In this document: one piece after another, positions 1 to 6,126 of the stretch
Position numbering within the stretch: the first letter of the stretch is position 1
Layout of the letters: every line of letters begins with the position of its first letter
Assembly (NCBI GenBank): GCA_019100305.1
Contig: JAHRHW010000240.1
Location: forward strand, 1 to 6,781
DNA: 6,781 nt
Reading direction: 5' to 3'
Source of the DNA: Candidatus Thiodiazotropha taylori
GTDB taxonomy: Bacteria; Pseudomonadota; Gammaproteobacteria; Chromatiales; Chromatiaceae
Program-made: the position numbers and the translations under genes
Notes under the pieces: model-generated
The model's database searches: none
What the model saw: the letters and a program-made list of their open reading frames with translations, nothing else
What the model was told of the DNA's origin: nothing

Positions 1-611
1 GTTCATTTTATTCTGGCCGGTTACAAGGTGGTCATTACTGTTTACAGACTGGTGATAGCCCCAGCGCTCTGAAAAATGAACCATACAATAGATTGAGTTG
101 AGCATCTATTACATTAGGATTGCAGTAGGCCGGTATGCTCTGTAAGCCGGTCAGTCCTGGGGAAGCGACCATTCAAAGCGTGAAACGTCGATAGAGAGTG
201 AAAGTGTCAGTTGAGGCGGTTGAGTCGATGCAGGGGCTTGGTCATTCGCTTATGAGAGTGGGCTGGTTTAGGGGTTAAGTTCCTGAATTTTTGAAAATTT
301 AGCCCATAAAGGGTGTAATAATAGAATTAGTTTCCCAAAATGTTGCATTATTGATCTAATACCTACGCTCAGCTTCAGTCTGTATTATGGTTGCCGATAT
401 GTAGAAACTATTGATTGGACAGGCACTTGGTGCTAGTTTTTGAATAGCGTATCCAATCATCATGTAGAATGCCCTATAATGAGCAAGGTTCTTTTGTGAG
501 GCCATTCTCAGACGCTTAACTTTTACTGTCATAGCCTCTTATTAGGTGCGGGCTAAAGGGAACTTGTAAGCATTTGCTTGGGTAAGTGTGGGTTTTTTCA
601 AGTGATTTTAG
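1..611. other. AT-rich intergenic region upstream of the DUF1631 gene
   Basis: No reading frame here looks like a real gene. A 23-codon frame is open from base 1 to a TGA at 70-72 and could be the tail of a gene lying to the left, but it is too short to judge. The stretch is visibly richer in A and T than the coding DNA. It holds a TATAAT at 475-480, a consensus -10 with no recognisable -35 at 16-18 bases, so a promoter is only possible. Small dyads are AATTTT/AAAATT at 286-299, TAATAC (357-362) with GTATTA (382-387), GCAC/GTGC at 423-433 just before a five-T run, and AAGC/GCTT at 568-579. The motif GCCGGT appears three times in the first 160 bases. I see no tRNA, rRNA or known riboswitch. 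Confidence 0.6.
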
Positions 612-2957
612 ATGCAAAGGCAAGACAACATTATTACATTCGGCTCTGCTGTGCCTCATCAGAAAAACATTTCGCTGAATGCTAACGGGCGAAGGATTTC
701 GTCTGAGTGCCGTAATCTGGTCATCAAGGCCATCCCCAAGTTAATGAACGATTTGTTCGAGAATCTGGACGATTCTCTCTATGAAATGGCGAACAAATCG
801 GATAATAACGCACTGCAGAATATCTATTTCGATTCCATGAGAGAGCTGCGCAAACAGCGCGCTGGAATCGATCGTGCCTTCACCCAGGAGCTGCTCAGCA
901 TCTACGATCGCTATTGGCAGACCGGTGAGATCCATATCAATCAGCCAACTCTGGACGAGTTGAGCCGCGACTCAGAGATGTCGCTGGTGGAAAACGACGA
1001 TCTTGAAGAGTCTCTGGCGATAACCAATATGGTCAGCAAATCGGAAAGCCGGTTTGCCCGGGAACTCTATGCCATGGGGCAGCGATTCGCGTTTATCATC
1101 GGTGGTGGCAATATCAATGAGCAGATCGCCCAGCGATCCCCACTGGAACCCGGTGTTGTCTGCAACGCATTTCAGTTCGCAATGTCGAATGTGCCGGTTG
1201 AGCTGCCGGTCAAGCTGGTTGTTTACAAGCTTTTTGACCGCCATGTGATGCACTATATCGGTGGTCTGTATGATGAAGTCAATCTGTTGCTGGGCCGCGC
1301 CGGTGTGATACCCAAGTTGACTCCGAAAGTGCGTCGTAATCCGATTGCTCCGAGTATGCGGGGTGATGCGGGTGAAAGTTACCTGGCGAGTGACTCATCC
1401 TATGTTTCGACCGCTCCGCCTACCGGCTACCCTGAGAGTCAGATGAGCTCGAGCGGCAGTGAAGTGCAGGCAGAGGTTTTCGCCACACTGCAGCAGTTGC
1501 TGGGCACGCGTCGTGCCAGCAGCGGAAGCAGTATGCTAACGTCCAGCCTGATGCTGACAACGCCAAACGGCAATATCCCGGTGGTCGATACCGGTGAGTT
1601 GCTGGGTGCCCTTTCAGCGATTCAGCAATCCAATGTGGTGATGTTGCCGCAAGGCCGGCGGATCGATAAAACCCTGACTCCGGAAGAGATGCGCACCCGT
1701 CTGGTAACGGATCTGAAGATCGCCAAGGATGGGCAGCTGACCCGATCCCTGGGCGATGCGGACAACGATACCATCGATGTCATCTCCATGTTGTTTGAGT
1801 TCATCCTCGATGACTACAGCCTGCCCGATGCAATGAAAGCCTTGATCAGCCGCCTGCAGATCCCGATGCTGAAAGTGGCAATCATCGACAAGAGTTTCTT
1901 CAGTGAAAAGGTCCATCCTGCGAGAAGATTATTGAACTCTCTGGCCCAGGCGGCGGTAGGCTGGAATGATACCGGAGACCGGGTCAACGACACCCTCTAC
2001 ACCAAGATCGAGTCGACCATCAAACGCATACTCAATGAGTTTCATGATGATCCGGAGCTGTTTGCCGAACTGAATGACGAGTTCTCGAAATGGTGGGAGA
2101 AAGAGCAGCGCGGTGCACAGATTGCCGAAAAGCGCACCAACCAGATCACCAAGGGCAAAGAGCAGTTGAAATCTGCCAAGCAGATTGTCTCCGAAGAGCT
2201 CAATCAACGTTTGCGTACCCAGAAGCTGGTACCACAAGCGGTGATGTCGATCCTGGAAGATGGCTGGAAGGATGCGCTACTGCTGATCTATCTTCGTGAA
2301 GGTGATCAGAGCCCGGACTGGACCGATGCGCTGGAGATCGTCGATCGGTTGTTATGGAGTGTGCAGCCGAAGTCAGAGTATGGTGAACGCCAGCAACTGC
2401 TGCGCGGTATTCCTGAGTTGTTGCGCAATGTACGCGAACGTCTGAATAGCATCTCTTTCGATCAGCACAAGATGGCCCGTCTGTTCAAGGAGTTGCAGAA
2501 TTGCCATATCCAGGTGTTGCGCGGTGGTGACGGCAGTCAGATGAACACCACCGGAACCCAGCCTGTCAGTCAGTATGAGATTCATTTTCCGGACAGTCAG
2601 CTGACCTCCGATGACAACAGTCAGTTGCAGGAAATGGCCGATGAAGCAATCTCCGACAGCGATGAATTTTCAAAAATGGCCAACGAACTCGAACCAGGCA
2701 TGTGGCTTGAGATGGCGGATGGTCCCACCAAGGTCCGTGTCAAACTCTCCTGGAAGAGCAAGGTGACGGATACCTATATCTTTGTGAATCGCAAAGGTAT
2801 GAAAGCGATGGAACTGACATCAGCCGGTGTGGCGAAGCAGTTGCGTGAAGGCAGAGCCAAAATGGTCGAAGTCTCATCCACACCGATCATGGATCGAGCT
2901 CTCGATGCCATGCTCAGTGCGCTGAAGAATACCGACGCTTCATCCGCTTCTGCCTGA
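612..2957 (+). CDS. DUF1631 family protein of unknown function
   Basis: The product has 781 residues, a usual size for the DUF1631 (PF07793) family, whose members are often annotated as hypothetical or, wrongly, as thymidine phosphorylase. Recognition rests on the N-terminal helical block (about 30-110, with ECRNL, YFDSMRELR), a Ser/Thr/Pro-rich linker (about 245-325), a helical middle, and a C-terminal segment (about 692-750) with PGMWLE, LSW (712-714) and YIFVNRKG (722-729). That tail has the strand-rich look of a small beta-barrel, but I see no RxxxR plus D/NxSxxG c-di-GMP pair of a PilZ domain. There is no signal peptide or membrane segment, so it should be cytoplasmic. ATG 612 directly follows an in-frame TAG, so the gene cannot start earlier; the ribosome site is poor (AAGTG, 7 bases away). 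From memory, a DUF1631 gene also lies beside nadC in Pseudomonas aeruginosa. Its function is unknown. Confidence 0.88.
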   Translation: MQRQDNIITFGSAVPHQKNISLNANGRRISSECRNLVIKAIPKLMNDLFENLDDSLYEMANKSDNNALQNIYFDSMRELRKQRAGIDRAFTQELLSIYDRYWQTGEIHINQPTLDELSRDSEMSLVENDDLEESLAITNMVSKSESRFARELYAMGQRFAFIIGGGNINEQIAQRSPLEPGVVCNAFQFAMSNVPVELPVKLVVYKLFDRHVMHYIGGLYDEVNLLLGRAGVIPKLTPKVRRNPIAPSMRGDAGESYLASDSSYVSTAPPTGYPESQMSSSGSEVQAEVFATLQQLLGTRRASSGSSMLTSSLMLTTPNGNIPVVDTGELLGALSAIQQSNVVMLPQGRRIDKTLTPEEMRTRLVTDLKIAKDGQLTRSLGDADNDTIDVISMLFEFILDDYSLPDAMKALISRLQIPMLKVAIIDKSFFSEKVHPARRLLNSLAQAAVGWNDTGDRVNDTLYTKIESTIKRILNEFHDDPELFAELNDEFSKWWEKEQRGAQIAEKRTNQITKGKEQLKSAKQIVSEELNQRLRTQKLVPQAVMSILEDGWKDALLLIYLREGDQSPDWTDALEIVDRLLWSVQPKSEYGERQQLLRGIPELLRNVRERLNSISFDQHKMARLFKELQNCHIQVLRGGDGSQMNTTGTQPVSQYEIHFPDSQLTSDDNSQLQEMADEAISDSDEFSKMANELEPGMWLEMADGPTKVRVKLSWKSKVTDTYIFVNRKGMKAMELTSAGVAKQLREGRAKMVEVSSTPIMDRALDAMLSALKNTDASSASA

Positions 2958-2962
2958 AGCGG
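2944..2962 (+). terminator. Stem-loop over the DUF1631 stop codon, possible weak terminator
   Basis: CCGCTTC (2944-2950) and GAAGCGG (2956-2962) form a perfect 7-bp stem with a 5-base loop, TGCCT. The stop codon TGA (2955-2957) lies at the loop/stem junction. The following bases, TAATCACTTTAAT, do not make a proper T-tract, so it may only slow transcription or protect the mRNA end. A second, weaker hairpin (TGCCTGC 2988-2994 with GCGGGCA 3004-3010, one G-T pair) follows and also lacks T residues. Confidence 0.3.
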
Positions 2963-3028
2963 TAATCACTTTAATGAATATAACTTCTGCCTGCACCCAG
3001 TAGGCGGGCAAGCTCTGGCTGAAAGTAA

Positions 3029-3034
3029 TATAAT
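3029..3034 (+). promoter_or_regulatory. -10-like TATAAT ahead of the FKBP-nadC pair
   Basis: A consensus TATAAT lies 78 bases before the FKBP start codon, in the 155-base gap after DUF1631. No good -35 is found 16-18 bases upstream (GGGCAA at 17). The gap and the stem-loop before it make a separate promoter for FKBP-nadC plausible, but the sequence alone does not settle it. Confidence 0.25.
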
Positions 3035-3050
3035 GCTGGCCAATTAAGTT

Positions 3051-3078
3051 GGGCCCGGCGATTGTTAACGGTCGGCCC
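3051..3078 (-). repeat. Possible divergent fifth copy of the 31-base palindromic repeat
   Basis: GGGCC (3051-3055) and GGCCC (3074-3078) can pair around an 18-base loop that contains GTTAAC (3064-3069). Read on the minus strand it begins AGGGCC and has GTTAACA near the left arm, as in the copy at 6670-6700, but the ACGAATCC part of the loop is missing and the spacing differs. It would lie in the leader of the FKBP mRNA. It may be a decayed member or chance. Confidence 0.25.
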
Positions 3079-3112
3079 TGGGGATAAATTACCTAAACAA
3101 TGAGAGAGAACA

Positions 3113-3460
3113 ATGAGTGAAAAGATCACCGATTCCGGATTGAAAATTGAAGACTTGGTTGAGGGTGATGGCCAGATTGCAGAGTCTGGTCAGCGTGTCT
3201 CTGTCCACTATACCGGCTGGCTGCTGGATGGGGATAAGTTTGACTCCTCAGTCGACCGGAATCAGCCGTTTGAATTCGCCTTGGGCAAAGGCATGGTGAT
3301 CCGTGGTTGGGATGAAGGGGTTGCCGGCATGAAGGTGGGCGGGCAGCGCAGACTGACCATTCCTCCTCAGTTGGGTTATGGCGCGCAAGGTGCCGGTGGT
3401 GTGATTCCACCCAACGCAACTCTGGTCTTTGATGTGGAACTGCTTGCCATATCCGGATGA
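3113..3460 (+). CDS. FKBP-type peptidyl-prolyl cis-trans isomerase
   Basis: This 115-residue protein is a single, complete FKBP domain (PF00254) that catalyses cis-trans isomerisation of Xaa-Pro bonds. The pocket residues of the family are present: Y33 in VHYTGW, F43-D44 in KFDSS, F53/F55, V62-I63 and W66 in VIRGWDEG, Y89 in LGYG, I98 in GGVIPP and F106. There is no signal peptide and no dimerisation or IF domain, so it is a small cytoplasmic FKBP rather than FkpA/Mip or SlyD. ATG 3113 is preceded by a purine-rich GAGAGAG about 4 bases away, a fair ribosome site. Its stop overlaps the nadC start (ATGA), which points to shared transcription and translational coupling, although no functional link between proline isomerisation and NAD synthesis is known to me. 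Confidence 0.95.
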   Translation: MSEKITDSGLKIEDLVEGDGQIAESGQRVSVHYTGWLLDGDKFDSSVDRNQPFEFALGKGMVIRGWDEGVAGMKVGGQRRLTIPPQLGYGAQGAGGVIPPNATLVFDVELLAISG

Positions 3461-4299
3461 ATCTACACAGCAATCACTTTTTGATCAGCGGCCAGGTCAG
3501 TCAGGCGCTGGCCGAGGATCTGGGCAGTGGCGACCTGACTGCCGCCCTGTTGCCGGCAGATGCCGTTACCCAGGCCCAGATCATCAGTCGTGAAAAGGCT
3601 GTGATTTGCGGGATTGCCTGGGTAAGTGAAGTTTACCGGCAACTGGATCCGGATATCGGCCTGGAGTGGTTGGTTGAAGATGGTGAGATGGTCAGTGAGA
3701 ATCAGCAGCTGTGCCGGCTCACCGGGAATGCCAGAGCCTTACTGAGTGGTGAACGTTGCGCGCTGAACTATCTGCAAAGCCTATCGGGTACCGCAACCCT
3801 CGCCAGAAGCTATGCAGAGGCGGTATCCGGCATCGATGTGCGGATCCTGGATACGCGCAAGACGGTACCGGGACTGCGTCTGCAACAGAAGTATGCGGTC
3901 CGCTGTGGTGGGGGGCACAATCACCGGGTGGGATTGTATGATGCCGTGCTGATCAAAGAGAATCATATCCGGGCTGCCGGATCGATTGAAGCCGCATTGG
4001 CCAGGTCCAAGGAACTGGTACCGCATGGGGTGTCTGTCGAGATCGAAGTGGAGACACTGGATGAGTTGCAGCAGGCTCTCAAGGCAGGTGTTCAACGGGT
4101 GTTGTTGGATAATTTTACCCCCGAAAAGCTGCGTGAGGCAGTGAAGCTGGCTGCGGGTCGCGCCAGGCTGGAGGCCTCCGGTGGTATCAATTTAGATAGC
4201 ATAAGAGAGATTGCCGAGACCGGGATCGATGATATCTCGGTTGGTGCTTTGACCAAGGATATACGTGCGATCGATCTGTCGATGCTGTTTGAACAGTAG
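3457..4299 (+). CDS. nadC: Quinolinate phosphoribosyltransferase (nicotinate-nucleotide pyrophosphorylase, carboxylating)
   Basis: NadC converts quinolinate and PRPP into nicotinate mononucleotide, CO2 and pyrophosphate, the last step that is specific to de novo NAD synthesis; it acts in the cytoplasm as a dimer. The 280 residues match the family length. Both domains are seen: the N-terminal part with EDLGSGDLTA (20-29) and the GERCALN helix (98-104), then the barrel with DTRKTVPGLR (132-141), KYAVRCGGGHNHR (145-157), LIKENHI (165-171), EIEVE (195-199), LLDNF (216-220), EASGGI (239-244) and SVGALTK (261-267). All the basic substrate-binding motifs are intact. ATG 3457 lies inside the FKBP stop region (ATGA overlap) and has no clear ribosome site of its own, so it probably relies on ribosomes ending FKBP. 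The next gene converges from the minus strand 52 bases beyond. Confidence 0.97.
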   Translation: MNLHSNHFLISGQVSQALAEDLGSGDLTAALLPADAVTQAQIISREKAVICGIAWVSEVYRQLDPDIGLEWLVEDGEMVSENQQLCRLTGNARALLSGERCALNYLQSLSGTATLARSYAEAVSGIDVRILDTRKTVPGLRLQQKYAVRCGGGHNHRVGLYDAVLIKENHIRAAGSIEAALARSKELVPHGVSVEIEVETLDELQQALKAGVQRVLLDNFTPEKLREAVKLAAGRARLEASGGINLDSIREIAETGIDDISVGALTKDIRAIDLSMLFEQ

Positions 4300-4351
4300 A
4301 CTCGGGTGAAGTGGGTGAAACGCTCTCCCGCAATGGGAGCTGCGGCTGGTA

Positions 4352-4588
4352 TCAGACTTTCTCGTCAATCAGTGTGCCGAGGACTTCATCGGCAGTCTTT
4401 AGGGTTTTTACCTGGGCTTTCACCTGGTTGGCCTGCTGCTGCATTTCAACCATGGATCGGGAGAGATCTTTCGGGTTTGATTGTTGTACCTGATTGGCAC
4501 TGGCAATATCAGATGCCACACGGCGCATCCCCTGAAGGCCTTTGTGGATACCCTGCAGTGCCGATCCAGTGATTGAATTGATGCCCAT
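4352..4588 (-). CDS. Small orphan flagellar rod/hook-like protein
   Basis: I do not know a gene name for this 78-residue protein, but its two ends resemble those of flagellar axial proteins. The N-terminal part (3-33, SALQGIHKGLQGMRRVASDIASAN) resembles the conserved start of FlgB/C/E/F/G, where a helix leads to an IANxxAN motif. The C-terminal part (41-78, with DLSRSMVEM, LKTADEVLGTL) resembles the Flg_bb_rod_C segment (usually VxELxxMIxxQRAYxxNxKxIxTxDxMLxxL). The large surface domains between them are absent, leaving only a pair of helices like domain D0. It is alone, with no other flagellar gene in the window. AAGGG lies 12 bases before ATG 4588, rather far, and an in-frame TAA at 4606-4604 excludes a longer form. 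A sigma-28-like promoter lies upstream. The function could be structural or regulatory and is not established. Confidence 0.8.
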   Translation of the reverse strand: MGINSITGSALQGIHKGLQGMRRVASDIASANQVQQSNPKDLSRSMVEMQQQANQVKAQVKTLKTADEVLGTLIDEKV

Positions 4589-4630
4589 AACTACAGCAAA
4601 CCCTTACAATTTCGGTGTTCCCTACCTGCT

Positions 4631-4657
4631 TAGTTGGCAGTTATTTACAATTCTTTA
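4631..4657 (-). promoter_or_regulatory. Candidate sigma-28 (FliA) promoter for the rod-like gene
   Basis: Read on the minus strand, TAAAGAAT (4657-4650) is followed after exactly 11 bases by GCCAACTA (4638-4631). The FliA consensus is TAAAGTTT-N11-GCCGATAA, so 6 of 8 and 5 of 8 bases fit, including the most conserved TAAA and GCC parts. A start of transcription near 4624 would give a leader of roughly 35-40 bases before ATG 4588. The match between a flagellar sigma site and a flagellar-like product strengthens both calls. Confidence 0.5.
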
Positions 4658-4799
4658 ATAGTTTCATTCTCAGGCGTGACCGATACCCCCATGTTCATGA
4701 ATTCACTTCCTTTATGGGGCTGTTTCATCCGATATCGCCCGCTTGGCTGGGCGAGTAGGGTTGCTGCGCTGATTGGCGGATTCCACTGAAAACCGGGCA

Positions 4800-4872
4800 G
4801 GCGTACCGGACAACCCTATCCTCAATTCAGTTGAGAAAATGGAAGCTGGTACGCCGCTTCAGTTGAGGCGTA
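4800..4872. repeat. Nested and alternating inverted repeats
   Basis: GGCGTACC (4800-4807) and GGTACGCC (4848-4855) form a perfect 8-bp inverted repeat. Between them lies CTCAA (4821-4825) with TTGAG (4831-4835), a 5-bp stem with a 5-base loop. TACGCC at 4850-4855 can instead pair with GGCGTA at 4867-4872, which also belongs to the palindromic repeat copy at 4865-4895. TTCAGTTGAG occurs twice (4826-4835, 4858-4867). A transcript from either strand could thus adopt alternative folds. The rest of the 321-base gap 4589-4909 holds the sigma-28-like site, a 6-bp hairpin TCGCCC/GGGCGA (4735-4754) and a CCCCAT/ATGGGG pair (4687-4719). I see no gene in it. Confidence 0.5.
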
Positions 4873-4895
4873 TTGGAGTAGTGTTAACAGGCCTT
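4865..4895 (-). repeat. 31-base palindromic repeat, copy 1
   Basis: On the minus strand this copy starts AAGGCCTGTTAACAC and continues TACTCCAATACGCC. It matches the copy at 6670-6700 at 24 of 31 positions and the copy at 6302-6332 at 24 of 31, without gaps. The stem pairs AGGC (4894-4891) with GCCT (4869-4866); here position 2 with position 30 is A:T where the other copies have G:C. It begins 14 bases after the stop of the DsrC/TusE-like gene and has the same sense. No T-tract follows, so it is not an ordinary terminator. Confidence 0.6.
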
Positions 4896-4909
4896 AACTG
4901 GGAGGGTGG

Positions 4910-5209
4910 CTAGACGCAACCGGTAGGTTTAGGCAAACCGCCGTATTTGGTAATCGGTTTCATCGGTCCTGTCAGCCACAGTTCAAACATCGCTTTCTTG
5001 TCCTCGCCCAGGTATTTGGAGAACTTGCGGATTGGTGGGACAACATTGAATTCGTTGTAATATTCTCTGGCTTTCAGGATTTGCTGCCATTTCTCGTCGG
5101 TCAGTTCAAACTCATCCTGCTGTGCCATCGCCTTGGCAATCTCGGGTGTCCAAGCATTCATATCGGTGAGATAGCCGTCCCCATCCCGTTCTGGAATTTG
5201 TGTGTTCAT
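4910..5209 (-). CDS. DsrC/TusE family sulfur relay protein with a single C-terminal cysteine
   Basis: The 99-residue product is a complete DsrC/TusE-family protein (PF04358). It has DGYLTDMNAWTPEIA (10-24), the ELTDEKWQQI helix, YYNEFNVVPPIR with the conserved PxIR, and a C-terminal arm ending GLPKPTGCV, where C98 is the penultimate catalytic CysA. The position 11 residues earlier, CysB in true DsrC, is T87, and the DsrC-specific insertion appears to be absent, so it resembles TusE or the single-Cys DsrC paralogues of sulfur oxidisers. Such proteins carry sulfur as a persulfide on CysA; which donor and acceptor it serves here (tRNA thiolation or another route) is not shown, as no tusBCD, tusA or dsr genes are near. 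ATG 5209 is chosen because AGGAG sits 8 bases upstream; a TTG 7 codons earlier would place that site inside the gene. Confidence 0.92.
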   Translation of the reverse strand: MNTQIPERDGDGYLTDMNAWTPEIAKAMAQQDEFELTDEKWQQILKAREYYNEFNVVPPIRKFSKYLGEDKKAMFELWLTGPMKPITKYGGLPKPTGCV

Positions 5210-5378
5210 CTGTCCTGCTCCTATTACCAAGTAAAAAGGTTGGTTATTGATTGGTGAGGAGTTTATCGGTAATCAGACGTGTTTATCTACCCCAAATTTT
5301 ATGCGGATATATCTCTGACAAGGGCTACCGAACAGGCTGGAAACCCATCATCGTTGGAGGTGTGTTGTGTGTGGTTTG

Positions 5379-6080
5379 TCAGCCAGTTTCAATCATCTGC
5401 AGGAAATCGTCCACACTCTCGCAGGGCTGGTGAGCGTGTACACGGCGTAAGTTGTCACCCTCCCTGATATCCAGACCCATGGGGTCTGCACCAACGGCCT
5501 CCACCCCAGCCGGGTTGCTCGGGAGCCCCCGTTTTCCAAGATATTGAGTCAATAACTGATTGTTATGTGCGTTCAGCTGATAGAGTGCCTCTGCCTCATC
5601 CGAGGTCGAATAGGGACAGATTGGTTCGATTCGGCTGCCGTCAAACCAGCGTGCCGAGCCGAATCCGCCGATAAAGTAGTATTGCTCCACGTTCAGTTTG
5701 TAAAAGTTGAAGTTGAGCTCTTTGTGGTATCGGCGAGCGGTGGGGTAGTAGCGGAAGTAGCGTTCTGATGCGGCAGCGGAGTTGAGTGGTTCTGCCTTGG
5801 TCAGGCAGGTCAGTCGCGCCAGCTGCTGCACATCGCCGTTTCCGCTTTCACTGAGTGTCATGGAGCAGCGAGGGTCACCCTGCAGGTTTCTGGTATGTTG
5901 CGCCAAATGGGAGATCAGCAGAACCATATTTCCTTTATGGTCTCGGCAGGTCGGCAGTAGCGAACCGAAGGGATAGCCCGGGAATTTAATCGAATGGGTG
6001 GACAATAGACCGCTAAAGCTCTCATTCCAGAGCCGGTTGATACTCTGCAGCAGATCTTCGGAAGGTGTTTCGTTGTTCAT
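5379..6080 (-). CDS. HugZ family FMN-barrel protein, putative heme utilisation protein
   Basis: The 233-residue product combines an N-terminal split-barrel of the pyridoxamine-phosphate-oxidase type (about 10-150; FPGYPFGSLLPTC 33-45, VLLISHLAQHTRN 53-65, DPRCSMTL 69-76, FYFIGGFGSARWF-like stretch 135-146) with a C-terminal helical part (about 158-230; AVGADPMGLDIREG 195-208) of the DUF2470 kind. This arrangement is that of HugZ/HutZ proteins, which bind heme and in some species cleave it to release iron. No signal peptide is seen, so it is cytoplasmic. H215 and H217 in RRVHAH near the end could be metal or heme ligands, but this is a guess. ATG 6080 is chosen because homologues start there; GAG about 8 bases before it is a weak ribosome site. 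A 57-codon upstream extension starting at a TTG is rejected. No heme uptake genes are adjacent, so enzymatic activity is unproven. Confidence 0.88.
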   Translation of the reverse strand: MNNETPSEDLLQSINRLWNESFSGLLSTHSIKFPGYPFGSLLPTCRDHKGNMVLLISHLAQHTRNLQGDPRCSMTLSESGNGDVQQLARLTCLTKAEPLNSAAASERYFRYYPTARRYHKELNFNFYKLNVEQYYFIGGFGSARWFDGSRIEPICPYSTSDEAEALYQLNAHNNQLLTQYLGKRGLPSNPAGVEAVGADPMGLDIREGDNLRRVHAHQPCESVDDFLQMIETG

Positions 6081-6095
6081 CTTATTCTCGTTTTC

Positions 6096-6126
6096 AGGGC
6101 TTGCTAATACGAATCCTAAAGCCCCT
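6096..6126 (+). repeat. 31-base palindromic repeat, copy 2
   Basis: This copy starts AGGGCTTGCTAATACGAATC on the plus strand and matches the one at 6670-6700 at 24 of 31 positions. The stem is CAGGG+CTT (6095-6102) with AAG+CCCTG (6119-6127) and one bulged C at 6122, so pairing is kept although the bases differ. It lies 15 bases upstream of the HugZ start codon, antisense to that gene, within its leader or promoter. TTGACCGGCC at 6141-6150 just beside it is repeated exactly at 6321-6330 inside copy 3. Confidence 0.6.

Noticed and set aside
207..218. TCAGTTGAGGCG repeated exactly at 4859-4870
   Set aside because: A 12-base match is about what chance gives in a window of this size, and the flanks do not align.
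415..445. GGCAC...TGC near 422-433 as a sigma-54 site
   Set aside because: The distance between the GG and GC elements is 8 bases, not the required 10.
3126..3473. 115-codon open frame on the minus strand opposite FKBP
   Set aside because: It is an antisense shadow of a clear FKBP gene; its Arg/His/Pro-rich composition resembles no protein.
4325..4339. Hairpin CTCCC/GGGAG between the convergent nadC and rod-like genes as a bidirectional terminator
   Set aside because: Only 5 bp of stem and no T-tract on either side.
4306..4572. 88-codon open frame on the plus strand after nadC
   Set aside because: It overlaps the rod-like gene on the other strand, which has recognisable motifs and a promoter; this frame shows none.
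5210..5230. TTG start 7 codons upstream of the DsrC/TusE-like ATG
   Set aside because: It would put the good AGGAG ribosome site inside the gene, and family members begin near the chosen ATG.
5296..5321. Minus-strand TTGTCA and TAAAAT as a promoter for the DsrC/TusE-like gene
   Set aside because: The spacer is 14 bases, too short for a normal sigma-70 promoter.
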